Source: Paenalcaligenes niemegkensis
GTDB lineage: Bacteria > Pseudomonadota > Gammaproteobacteria > Burkholderiales > Burkholderiaceae_B
Assembly (NCBI RefSeq): GCF_022230885.1
Contig: NZ_JAKGCT010000004.1
Span: 124,001-188,000 of the forward strand
Reading direction: 5' to 3'
Length of the DNA stretch: 64,000 bases
Part shown: positions 6,071 through 16,139 of the stretch, piece by piece
Layout of the letters: each line of letters opens with the position of its first letter
How positions within the stretch are numbered: the first letter of the stretch is position 1
Program-made: the position numbers and the translations under genes
The notes under the pieces: generated by a model
Database searches by the model: none
What the model saw: the letters and a program-made list of their open reading frames with translations, nothing else
What the model was told of the DNA's origin: nothing

Positions 6071-8505
6071 TTGACAGGACCCCTCCTACTGCCCGCAAGA
6101 CGGGCGTTAAAAATAATTCGGCTGCGGCCTTCTCCACAACGTTGAGTCGTCTGGCCGTTGCTGGCTCCCTGGCTTTGATCAGTGTATCGCCGTCGGTATA
6201 CGCTCAGCAGAGTGCTGTGCAGATCAACATTCAACAGCAGTCTCTAAGCGAGGCACTGTTGCAACTGGGGCAGCAGACGCCTTTGCAATTTATCTACACT
6301 TCAGATTTGGTACAGGGGTATTCCGTGAGGCCGATCAGCGGCCAGATGGCCCCCGAGGAAGCTCTGCGTCGTTTGCTTGCGGGGACGGAGATCGAATACT
6401 CGCGTGAGGGAAATACAGTCAATCTGCGGCGTTCTGTGAACACGGCACAGTTAGCGCCCGTGACTGTAACCGGCACCATTGCCGAAGGTGAACTTCCCGT
6501 GCCGTACGCTGGTGGCCAGGTGGCGAGCGGCGGCGGGCTGGGGGTGCTAGGCTCTCAAGATGTGATGGATACCCCGTTCAGTACCACCAACTACACGTCG
6601 CAAATGCTTGAGGACCAGCAGGCCCGTACCCTGGCCGACGTAGTCGTCAACGAATCGTCGGTACGCATGATGACCTCTACAGGCAGTTTTAGTGAAGACT
6701 TCCAGATTCGCGGTTTCAATGTCACCAGTGGTGATGTTGGTCTGAACGGCCTGTATGGCCTGACCTCGTCTCACCGCATGCCAGCTGCGCTCATGGAGCG
6801 TGTCGAAGTCCTTAAAGGGCCTGGCACGCTGATGTATGGCATCAGCCCTAACGGCAGCATCGGGGGCAACATTAATATTGTGACCAAGCGGGCCGGCGAT
6901 GAGCCTTTGACCCGTCTGACCACGACCTACGAAAGCAAAGCGGTGCTGGGCGCTCATCTGGACATGGGACGCCGCTTCGGTACAGACAACCAATGGGGCA
7001 TCCGTTTCAACGGCGTATATCGCAATGGTAAAACCAGCCTGGACAATGGCCGACAGAAACTTGGCCTGGGCGCGCTGGCGCTGGATTATCGCTCGCCCAC
7101 GCTGCGATGGTCACTGGATACCTATGCGCAGCGCGAGAACGTCGACAGCTTCCGCTCACAGAACGGATTCCGTCCAGGTGTCTCGAATATTCCTGCGCCT
7201 CCATCCGGGCACCGCGCTATATACTCCGGCGCTGACCTGACCTCACGCGACGCGACGGTGGCCTCACGCCTGGAATACGATGTTTCCGACCGTCTCATGG
7301 TTTATGGTGCGGCGGGCTATCGTTACGGTGCCAGTGAGCAGGATTTTCCCTCGGCTCGGACCACCAATGCCGTCGATGCGCAGGGCAACTTCCGGGCTCT
7401 CAATGCTTGGTATGACGCCTATTCGCGTAACAAGACCGGCGAAATCGGTGCGCGCATGAACTTCGACACGCTCGGAGTCAAGCACGTGGTGAGCCTGTCG
7501 GGCTCGATACTGAAGTCGGAGGCAGGTAGTTTTTTCTTGTCGGCGCCAGTGAGCCAGACCATTGATTCCAACATTTATAATCCGGTACCGTTGATTCCGA
7601 TGACGGGTGAGCGTCACTCGCCGACTAAAGCCTCAGAGACCACACTTTCCAGCTTCTCGCTGACCGACACGCTCTCATTTGCTGACGGCAGGATCCTGAT
7701 TACCGGCGGCCTGCGCCAGCAGCGCGTGAAGTCGGAGAACTTCAACGCAGCAGGCGGGGTCACTTCCTCCTACGACGAAGACGCTATCTCGCCATTGGCT
7801 GGGATCGTTGTGCGGCCATTTGAGAACGTCTCGGTTTATGGTAACTTTACGTCGGGCCTGACTCGTGGCGGTACGGCTCCTGTCGATGCCGCCAACGCCG
7901 GAGAGGTGTTCGCACCCTACAAGTCCAAGCAGTACGAGGCTGGTGTGAAAGTGGACTGGGACCGTGTCATCACCACGGTTTCCGTATTTCAGATAGACCG
8001 GCCCAACTCGATGACTGATCCGGTTAGCAACATTTATAGTTTCGATGGAGAACAGCGCAACCGCGGACTTGAACTGTCCGCCGTTGGAGAAGTTATGTCC
8101 GGACTGCGTCTTATGGCCAGCGCCACCTTCTATGACGCAAAGCTGCAGCAAACTGCTGGTAGCGTGAACCAGGGAAACAAAGCCCATGGCGTGCCCAAGC
8201 GCACCTTTAATCTGGGTGCCGACTGGGACGTACCCTGGGTACAAGGTCTGAGCGTGAACGCGCGTGCCATTCACACCGCTGCAACGCCTTACGATGCCGA
8301 GAACACCTTGACGTTGCCATCGTGGACCCGTTACGACATGGGCGCGCGCTACCGCACGAAAGTCCATGGCCATCCGGTTACTTTACGGGCCACGGTAGAA
8401 AATGTGACCAACGAGAACTACTGGCTGTCTAGCAGTACGCTGCTGACGGTGGGTACTGTCGCGGCACCACGAACTGTTCTGTTGTCGGCAGAGATTGAGT
8501 TTTAG
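6067..8505 (+). CDS. TonB-dependent siderophore receptor with N-terminal signalling domain
   Basis: This 812-residue outer-membrane receptor has a signal peptide cut near residue 46 (VYA before QQSA). A secretin/TonB short N-terminal (STN) signalling domain follows at about 55-105 (LSEALLQLGQQTPLQFIY, then an EEALRRLLAGTEIEY segment). The plug domain comes next (VERVEVLKGPGTLMYG, about 245-260), then a 22-strand-type barrel ending in the aromatic terminal residue (EIEF). STN domains mark receptors that signal to a FecR/FecI pair, which fits the two genes upstream. Similarity is to ferric hydroxamate and pyoverdine-type receptors; the ligand cannot be named. GTG start behind AGGAAA. Confidence 0.92.
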   Translation: MIDRTPPTARKTGVKNNSAAAFSTTLSRLAVAGSLALISVSPSVYAQQSAVQINIQQQSLSEALLQLGQQTPLQFIYTSDLVQGYSVRPISGQMAPEEALRRLLAGTEIEYSREGNTVNLRRSVNTAQLAPVTVTGTIAEGELPVPYAGGQVASGGGLGVLGSQDVMDTPFSTTNYTSQMLEDQQARTLADVVVNESSVRMMTSTGSFSEDFQIRGFNVTSGDVGLNGLYGLTSSHRMPAALMERVEVLKGPGTLMYGISPNGSIGGNINIVTKRAGDEPLTRLTTTYESKAVLGAHLDMGRRFGTDNQWGIRFNGVYRNGKTSLDNGRQKLGLGALALDYRSPTLRWSLDTYAQRENVDSFRSQNGFRPGVSNIPAPPSGHRAIYSGADLTSRDATVASRLEYDVSDRLMVYGAAGYRYGASEQDFPSARTTNAVDAQGNFRALNAWYDAYSRNKTGEIGARMNFDTLGVKHVVSLSGSILKSEAGSFFLSAPVSQTIDSNIYNPVPLIPMTGERHSPTKASETTLSSFSLTDTLSFADGRILITGGLRQQRVKSENFNAAGGVTSSYDEDAISPLAGIVVRPFENVSVYGNFTSGLTRGGTAPVDAANAGEVFAPYKSKQYEAGVKVDWDRVITTVSVFQIDRPNSMTDPVSNIYSFDGEQRNRGLELSAVGEVMSGLRLMASATFYDAKLQQTAGSVNQGNKAHGVPKRTFNLGADWDVPWVQGLSVNARAIHTAATPYDAENTLTLPSWTRYDMGARYRTKVHGHPVTLRATVENVTNENYWLSSSTLLTVGTVAAPRTVLLSAEIEF

Positions 8506-8709
8506 AACCAATGGTTATAAAAAGAGCCATTCGTTTATGGTTTCAGGATATCCAGATCTCTCGCTTATAAGAGGGGACGCGTAAGCTACTCTATATCAGG
8601 GGCACACCGCTAGTCTGATGGCAGCAGGCGGTGTGACAAATTAAAGCGCCGCGTACAGCAATGGCCACGCTGGTAGGAGTACGACTATTTGCCAGCTACA
8701 ATAGTTCGC

Positions 8710-9129
8710 ATGAACGAAGCTTTCACATCAAAGTTGGCCGTGAACGAGGACGAGGTGGTTTTCACGGCCATTCGCTCGCAGGGCGCTGGAGGGCAAAATG
8801 TAAATAAGGTATCCAGTGCTGTACATTTACGCTTTGACATTGCGGCGTCTTCCTTGCCAGAGCCGGTAAAGGCGCGATTGCTTGCGCTGCGAGATCATCG
8901 CATCACCGGCGCGGGTGAAATCGTGATTAAGGCCCAAAACAGCCGCCGGCAAGAGCAAAACAAAATAGACGCGCTGGCGCGTCTTCAAAGTCTGATTGAC
9001 AGTGTCGCCAGCGTTCCAAAAGCACGCCGGCCGACTCGTCCTACGCTGGGTTCAAAGCGGCGCAGGCTGGAACAAAAAACAGCACGCGCACAGATCAAGC
9101 AATTTCGATCGCGCATCAAGCACCCCTGA
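8710..9129 (+). CDS. arfB: Alternative ribosome-rescue factor / peptidyl-tRNA hydrolase ArfB
   Basis: ArfB (YaeJ) enters stalled ribosomes and hydrolyses peptidyl-tRNA independently of tmRNA. The roughly 139-residue protein has the catalytic GGQ motif (RSQGAGGQNVNK, about 23-34). Its basic C-terminal tail (KARRPTRPTLGSKRRRLEQK) is the part that sits in the empty mRNA channel. ATG 8710 gives an N-terminus like E. coli ArfB. A TTG at 8689, preceded by AGGAG, is an alternative start adding seven residues. Confidence 0.9.
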   Translation: MNEAFTSKLAVNEDEVVFTAIRSQGAGGQNVNKVSSAVHLRFDIAASSLPEPVKARLLALRDHRITGAGEIVIKAQNSRRQEQNKIDALARLQSLIDSVASVPKARRPTRPTLGSKRRRLEQKTARAQIKQFRSRIKHP

Positions 9130-9221
9130 CTTCTAAACACAATCGGGTCTAATAGGGGGTGTCCTGGCACCGGGATGTGCTGGATTGTTTATGTAAACGT
9201 ACATCAAAAGGAGAATGCAGT

Positions 9222-10061
9222 ATGAGCAAGGACAGCTACATACCGCCCCAGGTCTGGGCCTGGGATAAAGATAATGGTGGCAAGTTTGCCAACATCAATC
9301 GGCCGATCGCTGGTGCGACCCATGACCGGGAATTGCCCCGGGGCAAGCACCCGCTGCAGTTGTACTCCCTGGCTACGCCTAATGGCGTCAAGGTCACCAT
9401 TTTGCTCGAGGAGCTGCTGGCACTGGGAATCGCTGAGGCCGAATACGATGCCTGGTTGATCAGCATCAACGAGGGTGAGCAATTTGGCAGCGGTTTTGTC
9501 GAACTCAACCCTAACTCCAAGATTCCGGCCCTGTTGGATACCAGCGTCATTCCTCCGTTACGGTTGTTTGAATCGGGCTCCATTCTGCTGTACCTGGCTG
9601 AAAAGTTTGGCGCTTTTATCCCTAAAGATGTTCGTGGCAGAACAGAATGTCTAAATTGGCTATTCTGGCAGGTCGGTAGTGCACCTTTGCTAGGTGGCGG
9701 TTTCGGTCACTTTTATGCCTACGCCCCCGAGAAATTTGAATACCCGATCAACCGCTACACCATGGAAACCAAACGTCAGTTGGATGTGCTCAATCGACAG
9801 TTGGCAGGACACCGCTATGTGGCGGGAGACGAGTACAGCATCGCCGACATGGCCATCTGGCCCTGGTACGGCGGAGTCGCGACGAATCAGGTGTACGAGG
9901 CGGCGGAGTTTCTTGAGGCTCACACCTACACGCACGTATTACGCTGGGCTGAAGAGATAGGACAACGTCCTGCAGTACAGCGTGGCCGTAAGGTAAATCG
10001 CAGTTGGGGCGAGCAGGACGAGCAGGTGCCGGAACGGCACTCAGCCAGTGATCTTGACTGA
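9222..10061 (+). CDS. yghU: YghU-like glutathione S-transferase / disulfide-bond oxidoreductase
   Basis: This is a 279-residue GST-superfamily protein of the Nu class, whose E. coli member YghU binds two glutathiones and reduces disulfides. The N-terminal thioredoxin-like domain (about 45-135) includes SLATPNGVKVTILLEEL, the conserved NPNSKIPALLD and ESGSILLYLAEKFG. The helical domain contains YSIADMAIWPWYGG. ATG 9222 follows AAGGAG at good spacing. It stands alone on this strand, tail to tail with a TetR-type gene. Confidence 0.88.
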   Translation: MSKDSYIPPQVWAWDKDNGGKFANINRPIAGATHDRELPRGKHPLQLYSLATPNGVKVTILLEELLALGIAEAEYDAWLISINEGEQFGSGFVELNPNSKIPALLDTSVIPPLRLFESGSILLYLAEKFGAFIPKDVRGRTECLNWLFWQVGSAPLLGGGFGHFYAYAPEKFEYPINRYTMETKRQLDVLNRQLAGHRYVAGDEYSIADMAIWPWYGGVATNQVYEAAEFLEAHTYTHVLRWAEEIGQRPAVQRGRKVNRSWGEQDEQVPERHSASDLD

Positions 10062-10063
10062 TA

Positions 10064-10688
10064 TCAAAGAGTCGCTTCGGCACTTCCCGTCACGGGATCG
10101 ATCAGTAAGGTCATGATCTCTGTAATGGCTTGATTGAGTGAGGGCAAAGGTGTGCCATCACGTGCCTGAATCGTAATGCCGAACATAAAGCTATCGAACA
10201 GGCCTGCTAATGCCGCAATATCCCTGGTAGCAGGAAGCTCTCCGCACTTACGTGCCCTGTCTAGGCAGGCGCGAATCCCTGAGCGGGCGCGCTCACGCTC
10301 TTTGGCCAGCAAGGCCTGGATATGCGCACTTTCTGGTGAGCAGGCGCTGGCGCCCAGTACCAGAAGACAACCTTGCGGATATGCGCTATTTGTTTGCATC
10401 TTGGCCGTCTGTCGAAGAGCCAGCTCAAGGGCTCGCCTGGGGGAGAGCGAAGTATCCCACAGGGGGCGATAGCCTGACCGTGACAGGCGACATAGCGCTC
10501 CACTACTTCTCTGAACAGCGCTTCCTTTGAAGCGAAAGCGGCATAAAAACTGGCAGCTGAAATGCCGCCTATGCTCTCACGCAGTTGCGCGAGGCTTGTT
10601 GATTCGTAGCCATGCTCCCAAAAAGAAGCATGGCTTTGTTTACGGCTTCGTCTCGGTCGAAGTTGCGCGGCCTGCCCATCTGTGCCAT
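10064..10688 (-). CDS. TetR-family regulator, NemR-like (two frameshifts)
   Basis: Correcting two runs gives a 208-residue TetR protein. One is the A5 run at 10620-10624 and the other the G5 run at 10462-10466 (one base missing in each). The repaired product starts MAQMGRPRNFDRDEAV, has the helix-turn-helix region ESTSLAQLRESIGGISAASFYAAFASKEALF, and ends in a ligand-binding domain. It is transcribed away from an old-yellow-enzyme gene, the arrangement of nemR and nemA, where the repressor senses electrophiles. The start is set by GGGGAA upstream of ATG 10688. The repair is inferred. Confidence 0.75.
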
Positions 10689-10967
10689 ACCAATTTCCCC
10701 AACATAAAAATATACCAGTCAGTCTATATGCTATTAAACGTGAGTATTCTGTCTGCGGTTTACATGGAATTTTGACGCTAATATGCTCTGATTAGCCTGA
10801 CTTACTTATATACTATTCAATCCATATGTATTTGACAACATCAGATAACTTGATTAGTCTTTGTTTTGGATCAATCGATCCATAAGTTGTGATGACGGCG
10901 TCATCCATTGCAGAGGACAGCCGCATTTAAATGCTTATCTTCTAAATTTTTGATGGATTTCGTACCA
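10689..10967. promoter_or_regulatory. Divergent intergenic region with palindromes
   Basis: The 280-base space between the TetR-type gene and the old-yellow-enzyme gene is AT-rich. It holds two perfect hyphenated palindromes: TGGATC-AATC-GATCCA (10867-10882) and GATGACG-G-CGTCATC (10891-10905). A weaker site, TATACCAGTCAGTCTATA, lies at 10711-10728 close to the regulator's start and loosely resembles NemR-type boxes. One or more may be operators. Confidence 0.45.
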
Positions 10968-12079
10968 ATGAAAGATCTTTTCACAGACTACAATTTGTCA
11001 GGGCTGCAACTAAGCAATCGTATCGTCATGGCCCCCATGACCCGGTCTCGCGCCGTAGACACCATTCCTAACGATGAAACGGCGCTGTATTATGGGCAGC
11101 GCGCGAGTGCCGGGCTAATTGTTAGCGAAGGCTCCCAGGTGTCTTCCCAGGGGGTTGGCTATTTGTTCACTCCCGGTATTCATACGGATGAACAGGCCGC
11201 AGGCTGGAGAAAGGTAACGCAGGCCGTGCACGAAGAAGACGGAAAAATTTTCAGCCAGCTTTGGCACGTCGGCCGTCTCTCTCATACCTCCCTGCATGAA
11301 AATGGAGCATCGCCTGTGGGGCCTACGTCCAAAACAGCCGAGAATACGACCTCATTCGCTTACGACGAAAAGGGTAAGCCTGGGCCTGTGCAAACCAGCG
11401 AACCACGCCCACTGTTGACCGACGAGATCAAGAGCATTGTTCAGGATTTTGCCAAGGCTGCGGCAAAAGCTATCGACGCTGGTTTTGACGGGGTCGAAAT
11501 CCACGGGGCCAATGGTTACCTGATTGAGCAATTCATCAATGCAGGCGTCAATACTCGGGATGATCAATACGGAGGGACGATCGAAGGCCGTCTACGTCTG
11601 GCGCTAGAGGTAGTGGACGCCGTGATTGCCCAGGTAGGCCGTGAGCGGGTCGGGATTCGGATTTCACCGTTCAATCGTATTTTCGACATGCCTGCCTTTG
11701 ATGGCGAGCAAGAGACCTGGATCAAGCTTGCGCGTGAACTCTCTACCCGGAATCTGGCGTACGTCCATATTAGTAACCGTGATGCGCTGATTGCAAACGA
11801 GGACGGAAAGGCATTTCTGAAGCAATTCAGGGAAAGCTATGCCGGAACCTTGATTTTGGCTGGTTTGTACACGAAAGAAGAGGGGAGCGGGATATCCGCG
11901 AAGGCCTGACTGACCTGGTCGCATTTGGCCGTCCCTTTATTTCCAACCCTGATCTGGTCGAGCGCATGAAAAACGGTTGGCCTTTGACTAAGCCTGATCA
12001 GAATACCTTTTATGGGGGAGATCAGATGGGATATACCGACTATCCGGTGTATGAGGCTTCAGTAGCCCGGCTGCCATAA
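10968..12079 (+). CDS. nemA: Old yellow enzyme / N-ethylmaleimide reductase-like alkene reductase (frameshifted)
   Basis: This FMN enzyme of the old yellow family uses NADPH to reduce activated alkenes, nitro compounds or maleimides. Motifs include the N-terminal LSNRIVMAPMTRSRA, SQLWHVGR, the substrate-binding HGANGYLIEQF and the RISPFNR segment. The frame breaks in the G4 run at 11882-11885; one extra G continues the protein as ERDIREGLTDLVAFGRPFI to a stop at 12079, about 370 residues, the length of NemA. ATG 10968 is chosen over upstream ATGs by homology of MKDLFTDYNL. Divergent to a TetR gene. Confidence 0.85.
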
Positions 12080-12116
12080 TGCGCACCGCACTGAGTTTTT
12101 AAGGTGTTTAGAATTT

Positions 12117-12626
12117 ATGATTGTTATCAGACCCATGGTCGCCGCTGATATTGAGGCTATATTGGCCATTCAGGCCGATGCTTACTTCGGGGAGGAGCAG
12201 GAAGAGGAAACGGTGATTTCTGTCCGTTTGGATACGGCGCCAGACACCGCCTGGGTGGCGCAAGCAGGGCAAGGCTTGCAGGCTTACCTGGTCACTTATC
12301 CTTCACGGCTGGGCGCGCTTACCGCATTAGGGGAAAATTTTCAGTGCGCTGCTGATCCAGACTGTCTGTATTTGCATGACTTGGCGGTGCTTAGCGCGGC
12401 TAAAGGTACAGGAATGGGGCTGGCCCTGATTAATAAAGCAATTCGTTATGCCGAAGATCAGGGCTACCCATTTTCCGCACTGATTTCAGTACAAAATTCG
12501 GTTGGTTTTTGGCAGCGGCAAGGCTATAGCGTGGTAGAGAAACTATCGCCGCAACAGCAGGCCAGACTGGCAACCTATACCGGCCCGGCTTATTACATGA
12601 GCAAGAGGCTGAACGGGGCCGGCTAA
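12117..12626 (+). CDS. GNAT-family N-acetyltransferase
   Basis: This 169-residue GNAT protein has the beginning IRPMVAADIEAILAIQADAY, the acetyl-CoA-binding segment LAVLSAAKGTGMGLALI (about 90-106) and the C-terminal VGFWQRQGYSVVEKL. The substrate is unknown. It lies 37 bases after the alkene reductase on the same strand and could be co-transcribed. It converges on the SDR gene. Confidence 0.8.
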   Translation: MIVIRPMVAADIEAILAIQADAYFGEEQEEETVISVRLDTAPDTAWVAQAGQGLQAYLVTYPSRLGALTALGENFQCAADPDCLYLHDLAVLSAAKGTGMGLALINKAIRYAEDQGYPFSALISVQNSVGFWQRQGYSVVEKLSPQQQARLATYTGPAYYMSKRLNGAG

Positions 12627-12647
12627 AAGGCGGTTTTTTTCCAGAGA

Positions 12648-13490
12648 TTACTCATTAAGTTGAGCCATGCCTATCAGCAGAAAATGCCACTTTTTTTGAG
12701 CCTCAAGCTGGTTTTGTCGGTTTGCCAGTGCCTGACTAATCGATGTATAGGCTGTGCTGCCCAAGGCTAGACGCAAGGGCGGGTTCACGGCATCTGCTGC
12801 TGCAATCATGGCATCGACTGTTCTGCCTGCATCGCCCCTAATGGCAAAGGCACCCGACGCTATCGCTCGTCGTAGTTCGCCAGCCGAGGTGTCTTCATAG
12901 CAGCTCATAGGCTGTGCGCGATCCAGTCCTTCGACGAAATTGGTACCGGTTGGCCCGGGTTCGACAATCAGAAAGTCTATGCCGAACGGCGCAACCTCTT
13001 GGGCGACCGACTCGATAAAGCCTTCAATCCCCCATTTGGTGGCATGGTAGAGGCTGAAGTTCGGATAGGCGATTTGTCCGCCTTCTGACGAAAGCTGAAC
13101 GATACGACCGCCATTTTGGGCACGCAAGTGAGGCAAGAACGCACGAATGAGCTGAATGGAACCCATCAGGTTCGTGGCAATCTGCCGCTCGATCTGGGCG
13201 TCGCTTGCTTCTTCGGCCGCTCCAAAGAGTGCGTATCCCGCGTTGCTGACTACGACGTCGATGGGGCCTGCACGCTGGAAAGCCTCCGCCACCACAGATC
13301 TGATGGCCTGGGGCTCAGTGACATCAAGAGTGAAGATATGCAGCTGATCGCCGTATTGTTTTGCCAGACTCGTCAGAGCCTCAGGCTGGCGCAGCGTTGC
13401 AACCACGAGATCACCGCGTGCCAGTAAGCGTTCAGTGAGAAGGCGGCCCAGGCCGCTTGAGGTCCCGGTAATAAACCATGTCTTAGTCAT
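12648..13490 (-). CDS. Short-chain dehydrogenase/reductase (SDR) family oxidoreductase
   Basis: This 280-residue classical SDR has the NAD(P)-binding TGTSSGLGR motif (about 8-16), the NAG motif (VSNAGYALFG) and the catalytic YxxxK (YHATKWG, near 153-159) with an upstream serine (QLSSEGG). It is divergent from a LysR regulator at 13586, the common arrangement of a LysR gene with its target. The substrate cannot be predicted. Confidence 0.88.
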   Translation of the reverse strand: MTKTWFITGTSSGLGRLLTERLLARGDLVVATLRQPEALTSLAKQYGDQLHIFTLDVTEPQAIRSVVAEAFQRAGPIDVVVSNAGYALFGAAEEASDAQIERQIATNLMGSIQLIRAFLPHLRAQNGGRIVQLSSEGGQIAYPNFSLYHATKWGIEGFIESVAQEVAPFGIDFLIVEPGPTGTNFVEGLDRAQPMSCYEDTSAGELRRAIASGAFAIRGDAGRTVDAMIAAADAVNPPLRLALGSTAYTSISQALANRQNQLEAQKKWHFLLIGMAQLNE

Positions 13491-13585
13491 AGTGTGAATC
13501 CCAAAAGAGAAGATGAACGACTAATAGGATGTTATGGGATTATCATTGTTATTAGAATGACCAATAAATAGCATGAGTAGGTGAA

Positions 13586-14491
13586 ATGAAATCATCAATA
13601 GGCTCTCCATCACTGAAGGACCTGAATGCCTTTATGGCCGTGGCGGAGCACCGCAGTTTTCGCCGCGCCGCTGAGTTGTTGGGCGTAACGCGTTCGTCGC
13701 TCAGCCATACTGTACGAGGTCTTGAAGATAGACTAGGAGCCCGTCTATTGCACCGGACCACACGCAGCGTAGCGCTGACCGAAGTGGGGGAACAATTTCT
13801 TGCTCGCCTTGACCCCTTACTGAGCGATTTGGGCCAACTTCTTGAGGACGTCGCGGGAGCGCAAGGGCGGCCGACAGGGACGTTGAAGATCAATGGTAGC
13901 GATGCCGCTATCAGATTGCTGCTTGAGACGTTGGTGCCGACGTTTCTGACACGCTATCCTGGCGTAGAACTTGATCTCGTAGCGCAAGGGCAGCTAGTGG
14001 ACATCGTTGAGCAGGGCTTTGATGCGGGTGTGAGGCTGGGGGAAGCGGTGCCCAAGGACATGGTGGCAATTCGCCTCGGTCCTGATATGCGTTTCCTGGC
14101 AGTCGTGTCCCCGGGCTACCTGGCTGCTCACCCGACGCCCAAAACGCCCGACGAGCTTGTCGCGCACCAGTGCATCCGACAACGTCTTCCCAGCGGTAAA
14201 CGTTATCGATGGGAATTCCGTAAACGGGAGCAGGAGCTGGCGCTTGATGTGCCGGGAGGATTGACGCTGGACAACAGCCAGCTGATGGTTGAGGCGGCGG
14301 CGGGCGGTCTGGGCATCGCCTACGTGCCGGAAACTTATGCCCGTCCGCTCATTGCCGAGGGGCGTTTGCTTGTTGTGCTGGAAGATTGGTGCCCATACAT
14401 TCCGGGGCTGTCTCTTTACTTTCCTAACAATCGACATATGCCAGTGAACCTAAGGGCATTTATCGATATGGCCAGGGAAGAGCTTGAATGA
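13586..14491 (+). CDS. LysR-family transcriptional regulator
   Basis: This 301-residue LysR-type regulator has an N-terminal winged helix-turn-helix (LNAFMAVAEHRSFRRAAELL, then VTRSSLSHTVRGLEDRLG, about 11-50) and a substrate-binding domain that includes GFDAGVRLGEAVPKDMVA. It reads divergently from the SDR gene with 95 bases between, and probably controls it. GTAGGTGAA precedes the ATG. Confidence 0.9.
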   Translation: MKSSIGSPSLKDLNAFMAVAEHRSFRRAAELLGVTRSSLSHTVRGLEDRLGARLLHRTTRSVALTEVGEQFLARLDPLLSDLGQLLEDVAGAQGRPTGTLKINGSDAAIRLLLETLVPTFLTRYPGVELDLVAQGQLVDIVEQGFDAGVRLGEAVPKDMVAIRLGPDMRFLAVVSPGYLAAHPTPKTPDELVAHQCIRQRLPSGKRYRWEFRKREQELALDVPGGLTLDNSQLMVEAAAGGLGIAYVPETYARPLIAEGRLLVVLEDWCPYIPGLSLYFPNNRHMPVNLRAFIDMAREELE

Positions 14492-14583
14492 AATATCCCA
14501 CTAATCCCCGCTGTTCGATGAGCAATTTCTTGAGGGTCTTAGAATGCCGGGTGTCTTTGTTTAGTCATGCGGCTGGTATGAGT

Positions 14584-15516
14584 CTATCTCCAGCGCTCAC
14601 TGCGCCACGCCTGCTGTGCTGCCGCATTTAGAAACGTCCAGGCAATGAAGCGACTTTTCTTTTGGCCCTGCGTCATTTCCACAGTGCGTACGTCAAAGGC
14701 GTTAACCTTTCTTAAGGCATGCAACAAGCCAGGCAAATTAGACTCTTTGGACACCAGCGTGCTGAACCAAAGCACTTGACTGCGTATGGACGTACTCTCT
14801 TCTATCATACGGCGTATAAAAAGCGCTTCACCACCCTCGCACCAGAGTTCAGTACTCTGTCCTCCAAAATTCAGCGCGGAAGTTGTTTGTTTTGGTACAG
14901 CCTTGCCCAGGCCACGCCATTTGCGCCGAGTGCCGCTTAATGCATCTTCCCGTGAGGTATGGAAGGGAGGGTTGCACAGCGTAAGGTCAAAATAGTCGTT
15001 TGCACCCAGTAAGTCCTGAAAAATATGCTTGTGTGATTTTTGTTGACGTAATTTGATTGCCGTGGAGAATCCGGGATTAGCTTGAATAATAGTTCGTGCA
15101 GACGTCAGAGCAACGGCGTCGATGTCCGACCCCAGAAATGCCCATCCATATTCCGCATGGCCAATCAAGGGATAGATGGCATTTGCACCCACACCAATAT
15201 CGAGGACACGTACCGTGGCGCCAGAGGGAATGATTCCCGCATTGTTGGTGGCTAGCAAATCAGCCAGATGGTGTACATAATCAGCACGTCCCGGGATGGG
15301 CGGACACAGATAATTAACAGGAATATCCCAATGCTTGATGTTGTAATAGGTCTTTAGCAAGGCGCGATTCAGGAGCTTGACCGCCCCGGGGTCGGCGAAA
15401 TCAATGCTTTGATTGCCGTATGGATTCAAGAAGACGAAAGCAGCCAGTTCGGGCGTATCTTTGATGAGACGAGCAAAGTCGTAACGGCCTTGATGGCGGT
15501 TACGCGGATGGAGCAA
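14584..15516 (-). CDS. rlmF: 23S rRNA (adenine-1618-N6)-methyltransferase RlmF
   Basis: RlmF methylates A1618 of 23S rRNA using S-adenosylmethionine. The roughly 310-residue product begins [13 protein letters not shown], contains the SAM motif DIGVGAN (about 106-112) and the catalytic N6-adenine motif NPPFH (about 182-186). Its [19 protein letters not shown] segment is characteristic of the family. No ATG is present before the homology starts; TTG 15516 is the best visible start, and an in-frame stop lies upstream. Confidence 0.9.
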   Translation of the reverse strand: MLHPRNRHQGRYDFARLIKDTPELAAFVFLNPYGNQSIDFADPGAVKLLNRALLKTYYNIKHWDIPVNYLCPPIPGRADYVHHLADLLATNNAGIIPSGATVRVLDIGVGANAIYPLIGHAEYGWAFLGSDIDAVALTSARTIIQANPGFSTAIKLRQQKSHKHIFQDLLGANDYFDLTLCNPPFHTSREDALSGTRRKWRGLGKAVPKQTTSALNFGGQSTELWCEGGEALFIRRMIEESTSIRSQVLWFSTLVSKESNLPGLLHALRKVNAFDVRTVEMTQGQKKSRFIAWTFLNAAAQQAWRSERWR

Positions 15517-15696
15517 AACCGTCGTCTTGGCAGATGCTGGTGATTTGGAAATGGTATTACCTGTTTTTGAGGATAGCGTTGACTTCCAAAGTGAGTCTTT
15601 GCTCTAGCTTGCCGATGTTCTGATCTTACTTATCGGCCTTCGGAGTTCGTTCAGATAAGTATAGCAACGAACCCAATTTCGGCGTGAGGCTTTCAA

Positions 15697-15900
15697 CTAG
15701 TAAAGGTCCAGGCCGGTCAGCCCCAGCCCGGCTAAGGCCAGACGACGCAGCGCCTCGCCATCGCTGGTCTGTGCGATCCCGGGCATCCTGCCGCATAGCG
15801 CCGCGCTTCGACTCCGGTGGCCCTCTTCATCCGGGCCACGAAGGTAACCGTACGGTGGCTCAGGCACCATAGCCGCTGTAATCGCCACTCTGGAGACCGT
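15697..15900 (-). pseudogene. Relic of a LysR-type regulator C-terminus
   Basis: A short minus-strand frame ends with TSDGEALRRLALAGLGLTGL, which resembles the effector-domain segment of LysR regulators (usually xDGEALRxLALAGLGIARL). The surrounding sequence has no intact gene and no HTH portion. It occupies the middle of a 620-base stretch (15517-16139) in which I see no other gene. The call rests on about 25 residues. Confidence 0.3.
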
Positions 15901-16139
15901 TCCACGCAAAGCTGATGCGACAAGTGGCTGTGTTTTTGACCTCTGACTGATTTAGTCGGCAGCGTGCGATTATTGAGGTTTTTTATCATTTTACCCCGCA
16001 TCTATGTGTCTTTCTGGTCGCGCGGGCTGCCTATACTAGTGGATATCAAAAGGAGGCATTGTGCGCGGCAGACTATGGCGTACCTACCCTGCGGGGGCTT
16101 AGTGCTTATTTCCAATAACGCATCGCTTGAAGGATTTAC

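Noticed and set aside
7675..8373. 232-codon minus-strand ORF inside the TonB receptor
   Set aside because: It mirrors the barrel-coding frame of a well-supported receptor gene and has no motif of its own.
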